A stretch of DNA of 64,000 bases from Phycisphaerales bacterium (lineage in GTDB: Bacteria; Planctomycetota; Phycisphaerae; Phycisphaerales; UBA1924). A program made the translations under genes and the position numbers. Below, piece after piece: positions 45,332-53,496 of this stretch; position 1 is the stretch's first letter; the number at the start of each line of letters is the position of its first letter. The stretch spans positions 248,001 to 312,000 of the forward strand of contig JAJDDK010000004.1 in assembly GCA_029260345.1 (NCBI GenBank), written 5' to 3'. The notes below the pieces were generated by a model. That model saw only the letters and a list, made by a program, of their open reading frames with translations. It searched no databases and was not told the DNA's origin.

Positions 45332-46372
45332 TCACTCCGGCCTTCGCAAGATCGTGTACATCCCGCGCAGCGATGACTCGAAGTCCATCGGCGGCTCGCG
45401 CTGATCCCACCCCAGCGCGCTCCCCATCTGATGTGAAAACGCCGTGTCGTCCACATCCAGCGCCACCACGTCGAAACCAATCTCTTCAAGCAGCTCGCGT
45501 TCAAACGGACACTCGCCGCTCCGCCATGGCTGATACGGCTCATCCTCACCCAGTGGCGGCGGGTACAGGTTGTAAATCACAAACACGCCGCCGGGCGCCA
45601 GCGCATCAAACATCGCCTGCACATACTCCTCATCACTCACACCAAGATGCACCAGCATCCGCGAGTCCACCTCGCGCTCGGGATGGATGTACCCCTTCTT
45701 CAGCGTGTTCTTCGACATCATCAGATCGAACCCGCCGCCGGCTTCCTGCACCAGTTCCGCATTCGCCGGCCATTGCCCGTACAGCAGTGTGATTGATCCC
45801 TCTTCCCCTTCACCCGCAACATCAGCGCGCTCAATCACACCAAGATCAGACTCGTCATAGAACTTGTCGAGCAGTTCCAGCACTTCAACACCAATGACAT
45901 CCGCGCCGAGGCTCGCCAGCAGCCGCAGATGCCCGATTCCGCCGAAGCCGAAATCGAAAACGCGAGCCCCGTCCGCGCTGTCGAACCCGGCGCCCGCCGC
46001 GAGGTCAATCGCGCGCACATACGCCAGCGGCGTGCCATAAAACGTCTGGTAGTAGAAGCGCTCACCAAGCTCCATCCGCGAATACTCAGCGCGCTCATCT
46101 TCTGAAAGCCGCATCGCTTCGTCTTCCGAAAGAGCCGCACGATCGCTGCGCCGGAAATACACCACGCGCTCGCCTTCGATGGGCGGCAATTCACCAACCG
46201 CCGTCAGAAAGTCCTTCGCCAGATCGCTCTCCACGAGCGGCCGCAGTTTCGCGGCTTCGGTGCTCATCTGCTCCAGCATTGTCGGCGACGCATCATCCTG
46301 AGCCGCCGCGCCCGAAGCGCCGAACACCGAAACAGCCAAAATCGCGGCGCCGCCCAATCCGAATACGTTCAT
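45332..46372 (-). CDS. Exported class I SAM-methyltransferase-like protein
   Basis: The 346-residue protein starts at ATG 46372, with GGAGG seven bases upstream, and a clear signal peptide ends Ala-Ala-Ala-Gln. The mature protein has a Rossmann methyltransferase signature: VFDFGFGGIGHLRLLASLGADVIGVEV as motif I with acidic end, FDLMMSKNTLKKGYIHPE as the post-II/motif IV region, and ALAPGGVFVIYNLYPPP as motif VI. Export of a SAM-dependent fold is unusual because SAM is cytoplasmic. Either it acts on another ligand or SAM is supplied outside. A frame to 46480 lacks signal character. Confidence 0.75.
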   Translation of the reverse strand: MNVFGLGGAAILAVSVFGASGAAAQDDASPTMLEQMSTEAAKLRPLVESDLAKDFLTAVGELPPIEGERVVYFRRSDRAALSEDEAMRLSEDERAEYSRMELGERFYYQTFYGTPLAYVRAIDLAAGAGFDSADGARVFDFGFGGIGHLRLLASLGADVIGVEVLELLDKFYDESDLGVIERADVAGEGEEGSITLLYGQWPANAELVQEAGGGFDLMMSKNTLKKGYIHPEREVDSRMLVHLGVSDEEYVQAMFDALAPGGVFVIYNLYPPPLGEDEPYQPWRSGECPFERELLEEIGFDVVALDVDDTAFSHQMGSALGWDQREPPMDFESSLRGMYTILRRPE

Positions 46373-46489
46373 GTCGAATCCTCCCGCGGTCCGCCGCCAC
46401 CAGACGCCGCGACGGGTGGTACCGAGAGGCACGATGGCATGTTGCGGCGGCGCCAGTGAGATCGTTGCTACGCTTCGCAAAGAGCAAAT

Positions 46490-47146
46490 ATGTTCGGAAT
46501 CTTCCTAGCCATCACGGTTCTTGGTGAATTGGCAGTGCTGATTTATTTTTTCTACGCGCTGCCAGCGCTGTGGCGGTCGCAACCGCTCGGCAAGCGCCGC
46601 GTCGCTGGCTTCATCGCATCGACGCTCGCCATTCCGCCTATCGGCGGCGCAGTATTGGCGGCGCTATTTTTACTTGCTGACATCGTGAGTAAAGAATTCG
46701 GAATGCAGGCTTCTGATTACCTTGAAATCCTTCTGAGTTCATTGATCTTAATTTGGATCGGCTCCACGATGTGCGCGGGTGTTCTACGGGAATACTTTCG
46801 AGATCGCGGCATCACCAAGCCCCCACTTATAGCTGCGGGCTGGTCCACCATCATCGTCGGTGGACCAGGGGCGATGGTTATTGGCAGTGACTTCGAATGG
46901 CTTCTAGGACTCATCCTGATCCTCGCAGCCGTCACGTGGCATGCCATCACATCGTCTGGCGTTCTGAAGCGCGCCAGCGTCCTTCGCGCCAACCGATTGC
47001 GGGATGCGAGGCTCTGCGTAATGTGCCGATACGACCTGCGCGGGATTGCGGGCGACGTTTGCCCGGAATGCGGGATGCAGGTTGCAGGGAGGGCGACTAC
47101 GGCCATGGTGAATGATGGGAACACGCCGGAGGATTCAAGCGAATAG
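46490..47146 (+). CDS. Zinc-ribbon multipass membrane protein, type A copy 1
   Basis: The 218-residue protein has about six hydrophobic segments (from residue 3 onward, including YFFYALPALWRS and ILILAAVTWHAI). A C-terminal cytoplasmic zinc ribbon at about 177-198 reads CVMCRYDLRG, then CPECGMQ. It pairs with the next gene and is duplicated as 47821/48533. The function is unknown. A role as a membrane sensor or metal-binding adaptor is only speculation. Confidence 0.8.
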   Translation: MFGIFLAITVLGELAVLIYFFYALPALWRSQPLGKRRVAGFIASTLAIPPIGGAVLAALFLLADIVSKEFGMQASDYLEILLSSLILIWIGSTMCAGVLREYFRDRGITKPPLIAAGWSTIIVGGPGAMVIGSDFEWLLGLILILAAVTWHAITSSGVLKRASVLRANRLRDARLCVMCRYDLRGIAGDVCPECGMQVAGRATTAMVNDGNTPEDSSE

Positions 47147-47152
47147 CAGGTC

Positions 47153-47818
47153 ATGTACGGAATCGAGCCTAACAAGGAGCAAGCGTTGCTTTCCCTTGTT
47201 GTGCTCGCGGCATTGAACAGCGCATTCTTTTTGATATGCACAGGTCCATTGCTCGTGATGCCGCTTCGGTCCAGAGGGCGACGGCTGCGCACTCTTATTG
47301 TCCCTTCAATCACAATCCCATTTGCGTACGCAGCAATCTGGATTGCATTCGATGTCTTCAGTGTTTGGATCAATGACGCATGCAATCGCGACCGGTCGGA
47401 TCAGCGAATGGCCATGTGGCTGAATACGAGCATCTTGTTTTTTGGCGCGTCGGTGGTTGCGGCGGAGTGTTTTCGTCGCGTGTTTCATCATTCGAGCACG
47501 ACAGCAATGTTGCTGACAGTCGGCGCGATTGGCGCTGCCGTGTGCCACTTTGTGGAGATCGATGTCTCAAGTGGCATGTCGAGGCATGGCGGCAACTATT
47601 TCTTTACGGAATCATTACCCGGTCCGGGCCTATGGATTGCGAGCGCTATATGGCAGGCTTTCATGTGGGGCCACTTCAAGCAACTCGCCGTTGACAAAGA
47701 GTTGATGCAGTACGTAGATTTTTCGTATTGCCCACGATGCGCATACGATCTTGCCGGCATCACCATTGACTTGTGCCCTGAGTGCGGCGAGCGAATTCGA
47801 ATCAAAAAATCTGAATAA
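47153..47818 (+). CDS. Zinc-ribbon multipass membrane protein, type B copy 1
   Basis: The 221-residue protein opens with NKEQALLSLVVLAALNSAFF and has about five hydrophobic segments. It ends with the ribbon CPRCAYDLAG...CPECGERI at about 193-214. It is six bases downstream of the type A gene and followed by type A copy 2 after two bases, so the four genes form one operon. It aligns with the gene at 48533 along its length (NKxxAL start, LNTS, FRRxF, GPGLW/GVGPW). The function is unknown. Confidence 0.8.
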   Translation: MYGIEPNKEQALLSLVVLAALNSAFFLICTGPLLVMPLRSRGRRLRTLIVPSITIPFAYAAIWIAFDVFSVWINDACNRDRSDQRMAMWLNTSILFFGASVVAAECFRRVFHHSSTTAMLLTVGAIGAAVCHFVEIDVSSGMSRHGGNYFFTESLPGPGLWIASAIWQAFMWGHFKQLAVDKELMQYVDFSYCPRCAYDLAGITIDLCPECGERIRIKKSE

Positions 47819-47820
47819 TC

Positions 47821-48477
47821 GTGGAATCCGACATGCTCATTCTCCTTTTCATGGCGCCGGTCGCGATCTACCTCGCGTATATGTTGCCGGCGCTGCGGAG
47901 ATCGAGTCCGTTTGAGTATCCCGGTTACGGCGGGTTTATCCTTCTGGCGTTCGCAACGATTCTTGTCGTGATCACGCCGCTGATGGTGGCGTTTCAAATC
48001 GTTGCTCTGTTGGCGACGATGATTGAGTTTTTCATCTCTGACGAAGTGATCCTGCTCTCAGCGGCGCTCTGCGTCAACTTGGTCGCTTCTGGATGGTGCG
48101 CGCTCATTCAACGGTCGTGTTTTGAAGACACGCGACTCACTCGCCCACCGCTCTTCGCCGGCGCGGCCGCGACTTGCCTCATACTTTGCTTAGGGCTTCC
48201 GGCCGTCGTTCATCCAGATTATTTAGGCGCCGAAAGTGCGCTACTCATTGCAGTGATTGCAGGAATAGTTTGGCACGTCATCAATTGCTACGTGACGTGG
48301 TCTGAGACGAACAAAGTTCGCGCCGAGCGAATTCGCGCTGCGAATAAGTGCGCTTCATGCATGTACGACCTCGCCGGAATCGACACCGACCGCTGTCCCG
48401 AATGCGGGATGCAGATTGCTGGGCGTATGAACAGCTCAGCCGGATCGACCGAACCTGCCCATCATTCGACGAATTGA
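47821..48477 (+). CDS. Zinc-ribbon multipass membrane protein, type A copy 2
   Basis: The 218-residue frame uses a GTG at 47821, or the ATG at 47833 that gives Met-Leu-Ile-Leu-Leu. It has hydrophobic segments and YMLPALRRS like the gene at 46490 (YALPALWRS). Both end in ALxCxxxAxxWHxI, then the ribbon (CASCMYDLAG...CPECGMQIAGR, about 177-198). It is a tandem paralogue of the gene at 46490. Confidence 0.78.
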   Translation: MESDMLILLFMAPVAIYLAYMLPALRRSSPFEYPGYGGFILLAFATILVVITPLMVAFQIVALLATMIEFFISDEVILLSAALCVNLVASGWCALIQRSCFEDTRLTRPPLFAGAAATCLILCLGLPAVVHPDYLGAESALLIAVIAGIVWHVINCYVTWSETNKVRAERIRAANKCASCMYDLAGIDTDRCPECGMQIAGRMNSSAGSTEPAHHSTN

Positions 48478-48532
48478 GAATTACGGTTCCAACAGCTCGA
48501 ACCGATTTGCGTCACCGTTCGAATAGTCCACG

Positions 48533-49225
48533 ATGCCGTGGATGAACACAAACAAAGCCGAAGCATTGGTTTGGCTTATTGCACTTTGCATTGTGAACAG
48601 TTGTCTGTTCACGAGTTACGCCGCGCCACTTCTGCGACGATCGCTCCGAGCCGGCGGTTGGCGGCTTTCAGTCATCGTCGTCCCTGCGTTTTTGATCCCG
48701 ATCGGGACGGCGTTGATATTGCTGGCCTTCGACATGGTCAGCGCATTTGCAAGTGAGGTATTCTGGACGCAGCGCCAGTATCAGCGGCTCGCAACTGCGA
48801 TCAACACGAGCGCCGTGTTCCTTATCGCTTCAATTCTGGCAACGAAGAGCTTTCGCCGCCTCTTCAGCGACCCAATCATTCCATGCGCCATGTTCGCTGG
48901 AGCGATCGTCGCCGCATGTGTGTCGGCGCCGTTTGAAGTGGTTCGAAGCTTTGATGTTCCAAGCCCCGGGAGTTGCATTCGATGGACGAATGCGATGCCA
49001 GGCGTGGGCCCATGGGTGGGTAGTACCGCCTGGCATTTCATCGTCGCACTCTCAATGTCGTGTTGGGTGCGTTACGGTTACCCAGTCCATGCGATCAGAA
49101 ACGAGTTCTGCAGCAACTGCGGGTATGACCTCGTTGGACTCTCTGGTGAAATCTGCCCTGAGTGCGGCGCGCGGAATTTCCCGCGGCATCGGCCATCTCA
49201 CATCGCGGCCGGTGACGATTCATGA
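48533..49225 (+). CDS. Zinc-ribbon multipass membrane protein, type B copy 2
   Basis: The 230-residue protein is a paralogue of the gene at 47153. It has NKAEALVWLIALCIVNS at the start, LAFDMVSAF, INTSAVFLIAS, and the ribbon CSNCGYDLVG...CPECGARN near 194-215. It completes the A-B-A-B order. The frame that continues into nuoD from 48747 is a different reading frame and not part of this gene. Confidence 0.78.
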   Translation: MPWMNTNKAEALVWLIALCIVNSCLFTSYAAPLLRRSLRAGGWRLSVIVVPAFLIPIGTALILLAFDMVSAFASEVFWTQRQYQRLATAINTSAVFLIASILATKSFRRLFSDPIIPCAMFAGAIVAACVSAPFEVVRSFDVPSPGSCIRWTNAMPGVGPWVGSTAWHFIVALSMSCWVRYGYPVHAIRNEFCSNCGYDLVGLSGEICPECGARNFPRHRPSHIAAGDDS

Positions 49226-49230
49226 GCCTG

Positions 49231-49259
49231 TTGGGCCCCTCCCCCGCCCCCTCTATACT
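49231..49259 (+). promoter_or_regulatory. Candidate promoter for nuoD
   Basis: TTGGGC (49231-49236), 17 bases, TATACT (49254-49259) is a good sigma70-type pair. It sits 30 bp before the nuoD ATG at 49290, with AGGGAG at 49272 as a ribosome-binding site. It lies just past the stop of the preceding membrane protein, so nuoD can be transcribed separately. Confidence 0.5.
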
Positions 49260-49289
49260 GCTCGTCCAGCTAGGGAGACCCGTTCCGCC

Positions 49290-50579
49290 ATGCCGTACAC
49301 GCTCAAGCCGTCCAACGCGTTCGACATCGATATCGAGACCACGGAGTACCTCAAAGACCACGTGGACACCGGCGATCGCTGGGTGCTCAATTTCGGCCCG
49401 CAGCACCCCGCGACGCACACCACGCTGCGGCTCATCCTCGAGCTCGACGGCGAACGCGTCGCCCGCTGCACGCCGCACATTGGGTACCTGCACAGCGGAT
49501 TCGAGAAGCTCGGCGAGCATCTTGATTACAACCAGTACGTCACGATCGTCAGCCGCATGAATTATCTGTCGCCGATCGCCAACGACATCTGCTGGCATCA
49601 CGCGGTGGAGAAGGTGTTCGGGGTTGGATTGACGCCGCGCTGCATTGTTGTGCGCACGATCATGGCGGAAATCGCCCGCATTCAGGATCACCTCCTGTGC
49701 GTCGGCGCGGCGGCGCTGGACCTCGGCGCCATCACTGGCTTTCTGTACTCATTCAACCCACGCGAAAAAATCTACGACATCTGCGACTTCATCTCCGGCC
49801 AGCGCTTCCACCCGGACTGGACGCGCGTCGGCGGCGCCATGGCGGACCTGCCCGATGAAGAAGTCTTCCGGCGCATGGTGAAGGACTTCATTCATAACGA
49901 TCTGCCGCACGCGCTGAAGGACCTCGAAGGCCTCGTGCTGCGCAACAAGATTTTCTATGACCGCACCGTCGGCATCGGCGTGATGACGCGCGAAGAAGCG
50001 ATCGGCTGGAGCCTCAGCGGCCCGCTGGCTCGCGCTTCGGGCGTGCGTCGCGACTTGCGCAAGGATGAGCCGTACCTGTGCTATGCGGACAACTGGGATG
50101 GTCAGGGCGCTGAGGCCGTGCAGTTCAAAGTGCCTGTTGCGGAAGCCGGCGATGTGTACGCACGCTTCCAGGTGCGCATTGAAGAGATCCGCCAGGCCGT
50201 CGGCATCATCGAGCAGCTCATTGATCGCATCCCCGGCGGGCCGATGAATGTCTTCACCGATTCGAAGACGACCAAGCCGCCCAAAAGCGAGGTGTACGGA
50301 TCAATCGAAGGCTTGATTCAGCACTTCGAACTGATCATGACCAACCGCGGCTGGGAAGCCCCCATCGCCGAAGGCTACGGCGCCAACGAAACCGCGAATG
50401 GTGAACTTGGCTACTACGTCGTCGCGGATGGCTCGCCGCGAGCCTGGCGCGTGAAGACGCGCCCGCCGTCGTTCATCAATTACGCGGTGGTCAGCAAAAT
50501 GCTCGAAGGCCACATGCTGCCGGACGTGGTGGCGGTGCTGGGGTCGATCAATATTGTGGCGGCGGAATTGGATCGATAA
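49290..50579 (+). CDS. nuoD: NADH-quinone oxidoreductase subunit D
   Basis: NuoD is the 49-kDa subunit of complex I in the peripheral arm, lining the quinone site. The 429-residue protein has NFGPQHPATHTTLRLILEL, GYLHSGFEKLGEH, YDRTVGIGV and the C-terminal GELGYYVVADG...RVKTRPPSF. The ATG at 49290 gives the family start; the same frame is open upstream to 48747 but overlaps the neighbour in another frame. In standard nuo operons it sits between nuoC and nuoE; here nuoE is about 2 kb away and nuoF is on the opposite strand. Confidence 0.95.
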   Translation: MPYTLKPSNAFDIDIETTEYLKDHVDTGDRWVLNFGPQHPATHTTLRLILELDGERVARCTPHIGYLHSGFEKLGEHLDYNQYVTIVSRMNYLSPIANDICWHHAVEKVFGVGLTPRCIVVRTIMAEIARIQDHLLCVGAAALDLGAITGFLYSFNPREKIYDICDFISGQRFHPDWTRVGGAMADLPDEEVFRRMVKDFIHNDLPHALKDLEGLVLRNKIFYDRTVGIGVMTREEAIGWSLSGPLARASGVRRDLRKDEPYLCYADNWDGQGAEAVQFKVPVAEAGDVYARFQVRIEEIRQAVGIIEQLIDRIPGGPMNVFTDSKTTKPPKSEVYGSIEGLIQHFELIMTNRGWEAPIAEGYGANETANGELGYYVVADGSPRAWRVKTRPPSFINYAVVSKMLEGHMLPDVVAVLGSINIVAAELDR

Positions 50580-50593
50580 TTGAAAGGTGAGTC

Positions 50594-50962
50594 ATGGAGC
50601 CGTATCAGCAAAGATTGCTGAAGCGAGGAATCGTCGGTGTCGTTCTTGTCGCTCTTGCCTTCTCTGCCCGGAAAGGCGGACTCTTTGGTGATTCGCCGAC
50701 CGCCGAAAGCACAGTTGCGGTGTTCAACGATTCCACGGCCACGCTTGAACTCAATCTGATGCCATTGACGGAATCAAGCCGCGCCGAAACTTGGGGCATC
50801 GCGCCGGGGCAGACAATCGACGTGCCGTACAAGACGGGCGATTTCCTCGGGCTTACTGACACATCCTATTCGTGGGCGGAGCGATTTGAATTAATTGGCG
50901 TCGAGCACGTTGTAATCAGGCCGAGCGCAGGTCAAGCGCCGTTTCAGTTTGAGAGGCGATGA
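50594..50962 (+). CDS. Small membrane-anchored protein of unknown function
   Basis: The 122-residue protein has one N-terminal hydrophobic segment (about 12-26), then a beta-rich domain with VFNDSTATLELNLMPL and PGQTIDVPYKTGDF. It overlaps the next gene by ATGA and the two share a plan (membrane anchor, then about 85 beta-rich residues). It lies right after nuoD (14 bp) and may be co-transcribed. I do not recognise the family. Confidence 0.6.
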   Translation: MEPYQQRLLKRGIVGVVLVALAFSARKGGLFGDSPTAESTVAVFNDSTATLELNLMPLTESSRAETWGIAPGQTIDVPYKTGDFLGLTDTSYSWAERFELIGVEHVVIRPSAGQAPFQFERR

Positions 50963-51327
50963 TGTCGAGACGCGGAATTGTGATACCTGCGCTTCTCGTT
51001 TTCGTTGCGCTGCTTGTGTCCGCGCTTGTCCTCGCGCTCTTTATGGCAGCGATTCCATCGTCTGCCTATATCGAGAATAAGACGAATCAGTCTTTTGAAA
51101 TTCGATACGAAGCAGTTGGAAACCAATGGATTTATGAGACGTCAGACAAGACCTTTGTTCTTGATCCGGACAAGTCGATAGAACTCGGATTCCATGTCAA
51201 TGATCACGTTCAGCTCTATGACATTGATGGCTCATCGGCAATCGACTCGCTCGTACTCTTTTCGCAACAGATGATTCAGATCCAAGAGACGTCGCCGCAA
51301 GTGTTTGAGTTGGTTGTGCTTCGGTAA
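50959..51327 (+). CDS. Small membrane-anchored protein of unknown function
   Basis: The 122-residue protein has one hydrophobic segment (about 8-32), then a beta-rich domain with IENKTNQSFEIRYEAVGN and LDPDKSIELGFHVNDHVQLYD. It looks like a diverged sister of the preceding gene: the pattern of an extracytoplasmic domain with KS/TI and a late V-D-x-x-L stretch fits. It begins within the preceding stop. The function is unknown. Confidence 0.6.
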   Translation: MMSRRGIVIPALLVFVALLVSALVLALFMAAIPSSAYIENKTNQSFEIRYEAVGNQWIYETSDKTFVLDPDKSIELGFHVNDHVQLYDIDGSSAIDSLVLFSQQMIQIQETSPQVFELVVLR

Positions 51328-51483
51328 CTTCGTTGATTTTCGATAGTTGAATCCCAGATTCCCGCTTGGATCGCGCCGCCAATCCCGTTATTCTCCCCGC
51401 CAGCGGCGTCCTGCCCTGACCGGTTCGTTCGCGCCACGGGGGCGCGGCCCGTGCTTTGGGCGACGTTCGCTGGAGGACTGACA

Positions 51484-52185
51484 ATGAGATTGCTTTCGAT
51501 GTACGCCGCGTTGTTGCTCGCTTCGCCGGTCGCTCTTGCGCAGGATGAGAACGCCGCCAATGGGCCCGTGCCCTTCCCGCATCCGTGCATTACCGAAGTG
51601 CTGTTTCATGTGCCGCAGGATTCGGAAGGCGATCCGTCGCTGGACGGCGTGCGCGAAGCGGTCGGCGATGAGTTCATCGAGATTGCCAACCTGCACGACA
51701 AGGCGATTGACATTGGTGGCTACACACTCACCGATCGCGGCACGCAGCTCTCATTCACCTTCCCCGTGATGAAACTCGAACCCGGCGAAATCGCCGTTGT
51801 CTTCAACGGTCGCGAAACGGAAATCCGCGGCCCTGTCGGCGGCGCCACTACCGTTCCAAGCGAGCGCAATAAGAATTTCAACAACGCGTGGGTGTTCAAT
51901 CTCGGCAACACGAGCCGCATGAAGGCGCTGAACAATCAGAACGACATGGTGATGCTCTCGTCGCCGGATGGCCTGCCGGTGGACATCATCATGTGGGGCG
52001 CCAGCGACATGCGCGACTGGACGAGCAACCCGCGCATCGCGTACGTGAAGCCGTCGCCCAAGTGCGGTGTCCAGCGCGTACGCGACAGCGGCATGCTGCT
52101 GCTCCATCGCGACATCGACGGCGCCTGGTTCAGCCCCGGCTGGATCCCGGACCGCGTGACCGTCGCGGACGCTGATCCGGAGTAA
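51484..52185 (+). CDS. Exported lamin-tail-domain protein
   Basis: The 233-residue protein starts at ATG 51484, seven bases after GGAGG. A signal peptide ends Ala-Leu-Ala-Gln near residue 20. The body is a lamin-tail (LTD) type beta sandwich: ITEVLFHV, DEFIEIANLHDKAIDIGGYTL, LEPGEIAVVFNG and VMLSSPDGLPVDIIMWG follow in the expected order. These domains are common in secreted bacterial proteins and may mediate surface binding. The function is unknown. Confidence 0.82.
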   Translation: MRLLSMYAALLLASPVALAQDENAANGPVPFPHPCITEVLFHVPQDSEGDPSLDGVREAVGDEFIEIANLHDKAIDIGGYTLTDRGTQLSFTFPVMKLEPGEIAVVFNGRETEIRGPVGGATTVPSERNKNFNNAWVFNLGNTSRMKALNNQNDMVMLSSPDGLPVDIIMWGASDMRDWTSNPRIAYVKPSPKCGVQRVRDSGMLLLHRDIDGAWFSPGWIPDRVTVADADPE

Positions 52186-52207
52186 GAGCTCCTCTGAATT
52201 CTCGGAT

Positions 52208-52283
52208 TCACCGCAGAGGCGCAGAGGGCGCAGAGAAGGGCACTTGGACCTGAATCTCTGTGTTCTCTGCGCCTCTGTGGTGA
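52208..52283. repeat. Inverted pair of the CACAGAGGCGCAGAG repeat
   Basis: The left arm TCACCGCAGAGGCGCAGAG (52208-52226) pairs with the right arm CTCTGCGCCTCTGTGGTGA (52265-52283) at 18 of 19 positions around a 38-nt loop. A similar pair is at 18574-18729 and a single arm near 53076-53094. The gap 52186-52526 contains nothing else convincing; a frame reading into nuoE from 52329 is Pro-rich and not family sequence. Confidence 0.7.
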
Positions 52284-52526
52284 TACGAAGAATCGTGATT
52301 CCGATGATGTGGCCCGAAACCGAACGCAGTGGACGCGGAGGTCTTGCAGGGGTTGATTGCGGGCGCTATTCCGGCGCCGCTCCCACCAGGCTGTTCGTGC
52401 GCCTCAATGCCGCCTCCCGTTCCCAATCCCCAACTCCTGCCTCCCTCCGTCTTCCTCCGCGTTCATCCCCCTCTCCGCTCCGCCCCCGCTGACGGAATCG
52501 CCACTTCGCCCTATCCTGCCCTCACC

Positions 52527-53051
52527 ATGGGATGGATCACCAAACCGAGCGGGACCACGCAGATCGAGCGGCGTTCCGAGCCGTACCTCACCGACGCGAT
52601 CAAGCAGAAGATCGAGCAGGTCTATTTGCCGCGCTACGAGAAGAAGCAGGGCGCCCTGATCCCGACACTGCACGCCGTCCAGCACGAGTACGGCTGGCTG
52701 CCGGCCCAGGCCCTCGAAGAGATCGCGGCGTTCCTCGGCCTCACCGCCGGCGACGTGATGGACTGCGCGACTTTCTACGAAGAGTTCTGGCTCAAGCAGA
52801 AGGGCGAGCATGTCATCGCGGTCTGCCGCTCCATGGCGTGCGAAGTGTGCGATCACAAGAAAGTGACGGACGCCTGCCGCGACAAGCTCGGCATTGAACT
52901 CGGCGAGACGACGCCCGACGGCAAGTTCACATTGGTTGAACTCGAATGCCTCGGCGCCTGCGGCGGAGCGCCCGCCATGCTCTTCGACGAAACCTTGCAT
53001 GAGAACGCCACGCCGGAGCAGGTGAAGTCGTTGATTGATCAGTCGAAGTGA
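52527..53051 (+). CDS. nuoE: NADH-quinone oxidoreductase subunit E
   Basis: The 174-residue NuoE subunit has a thioredoxin-like fold binding the [2Fe-2S] centre N1a in the NADH module. The cluster Cys set is CRSMAC and ECLGACGGAPA, with ATFYEEF in the helical N-terminal part. The ATG at 52527 gives Met-Gly-Trp-Ile-Thr-Lys. The frame is open further upstream without conservation. It is about 2 kb after nuoD on the same strand with unrelated genes between. Confidence 0.94.
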   Translation: MGWITKPSGTTQIERRSEPYLTDAIKQKIEQVYLPRYEKKQGALIPTLHAVQHEYGWLPAQALEEIAAFLGLTAGDVMDCATFYEEFWLKQKGEHVIAVCRSMACEVCDHKKVTDACRDKLGIELGETTPDGKFTLVELECLGACGGAPAMLFDETLHENATPEQVKSLIDQSK

Positions 53052-53496
53052 TCGTGGTTACCGCGTCTCGGTTTTTACCGCAGAGACGCAGAGGGCGCAG
53101 AGAAATATTTGAGTGGAATACATTTGCACGGTCCTGCCGCCCTGAGAGGGCGCGGGATTGTTGCCTCGAGTAGAGCGAAGCGCAAGCTGAGCGCCACTCG
53201 TGGAAAATGTTCCATTTGAGGGAAGAGCCCCGTAGGGGCGAAGGATTCAGCGCATTTCGTTCTTTGTTGTCCTGCGCCCCTCCGGGGCGCTTTTGGTGAC
53301 GAGAACACTGTTCCACGGGTTGCGCTGCGCTTCACCCGTGGCAAGAACCTCTTGCCCCTTCGGGGCGGTCCCGGGATGCCTCTTTTGTATCGATCTGTAA
53401 TTGCAAATCTGAAATCTCAAATCTCAAATCTCAAATCCAAAGCCCCAACCTTCCCTCCCCAACTCTCCTCCTCCAACTCCTCCGCGCCCTCCGCGT
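53052..53496. repeat. 445-bp gap holding a second palindromic-ended element
   Basis: After nuoE, one arm of the CACAGAGGCGCAGAG-type repeat lies near 53076-53094. A diverged copy of the 45074 element runs from about 53135 to 53369: GATTGTTGCC near 53156, GCGCCCCTCCGGGGCGC near 53276, GGCAAGAACCTCTTGCCCC near 53339. Five tandem AAATCT(C/G) heptamers lie at about 53406-53440. I see no gene; the frames there are repeat-derived. Confidence 0.7.

Noticed and set aside
48747-50579. A 610-codon frame for nuoD
   Set aside because: Upstream of 49290 it runs in another frame over the zinc-ribbon gene; NuoD homology begins at the ATG at 49290.
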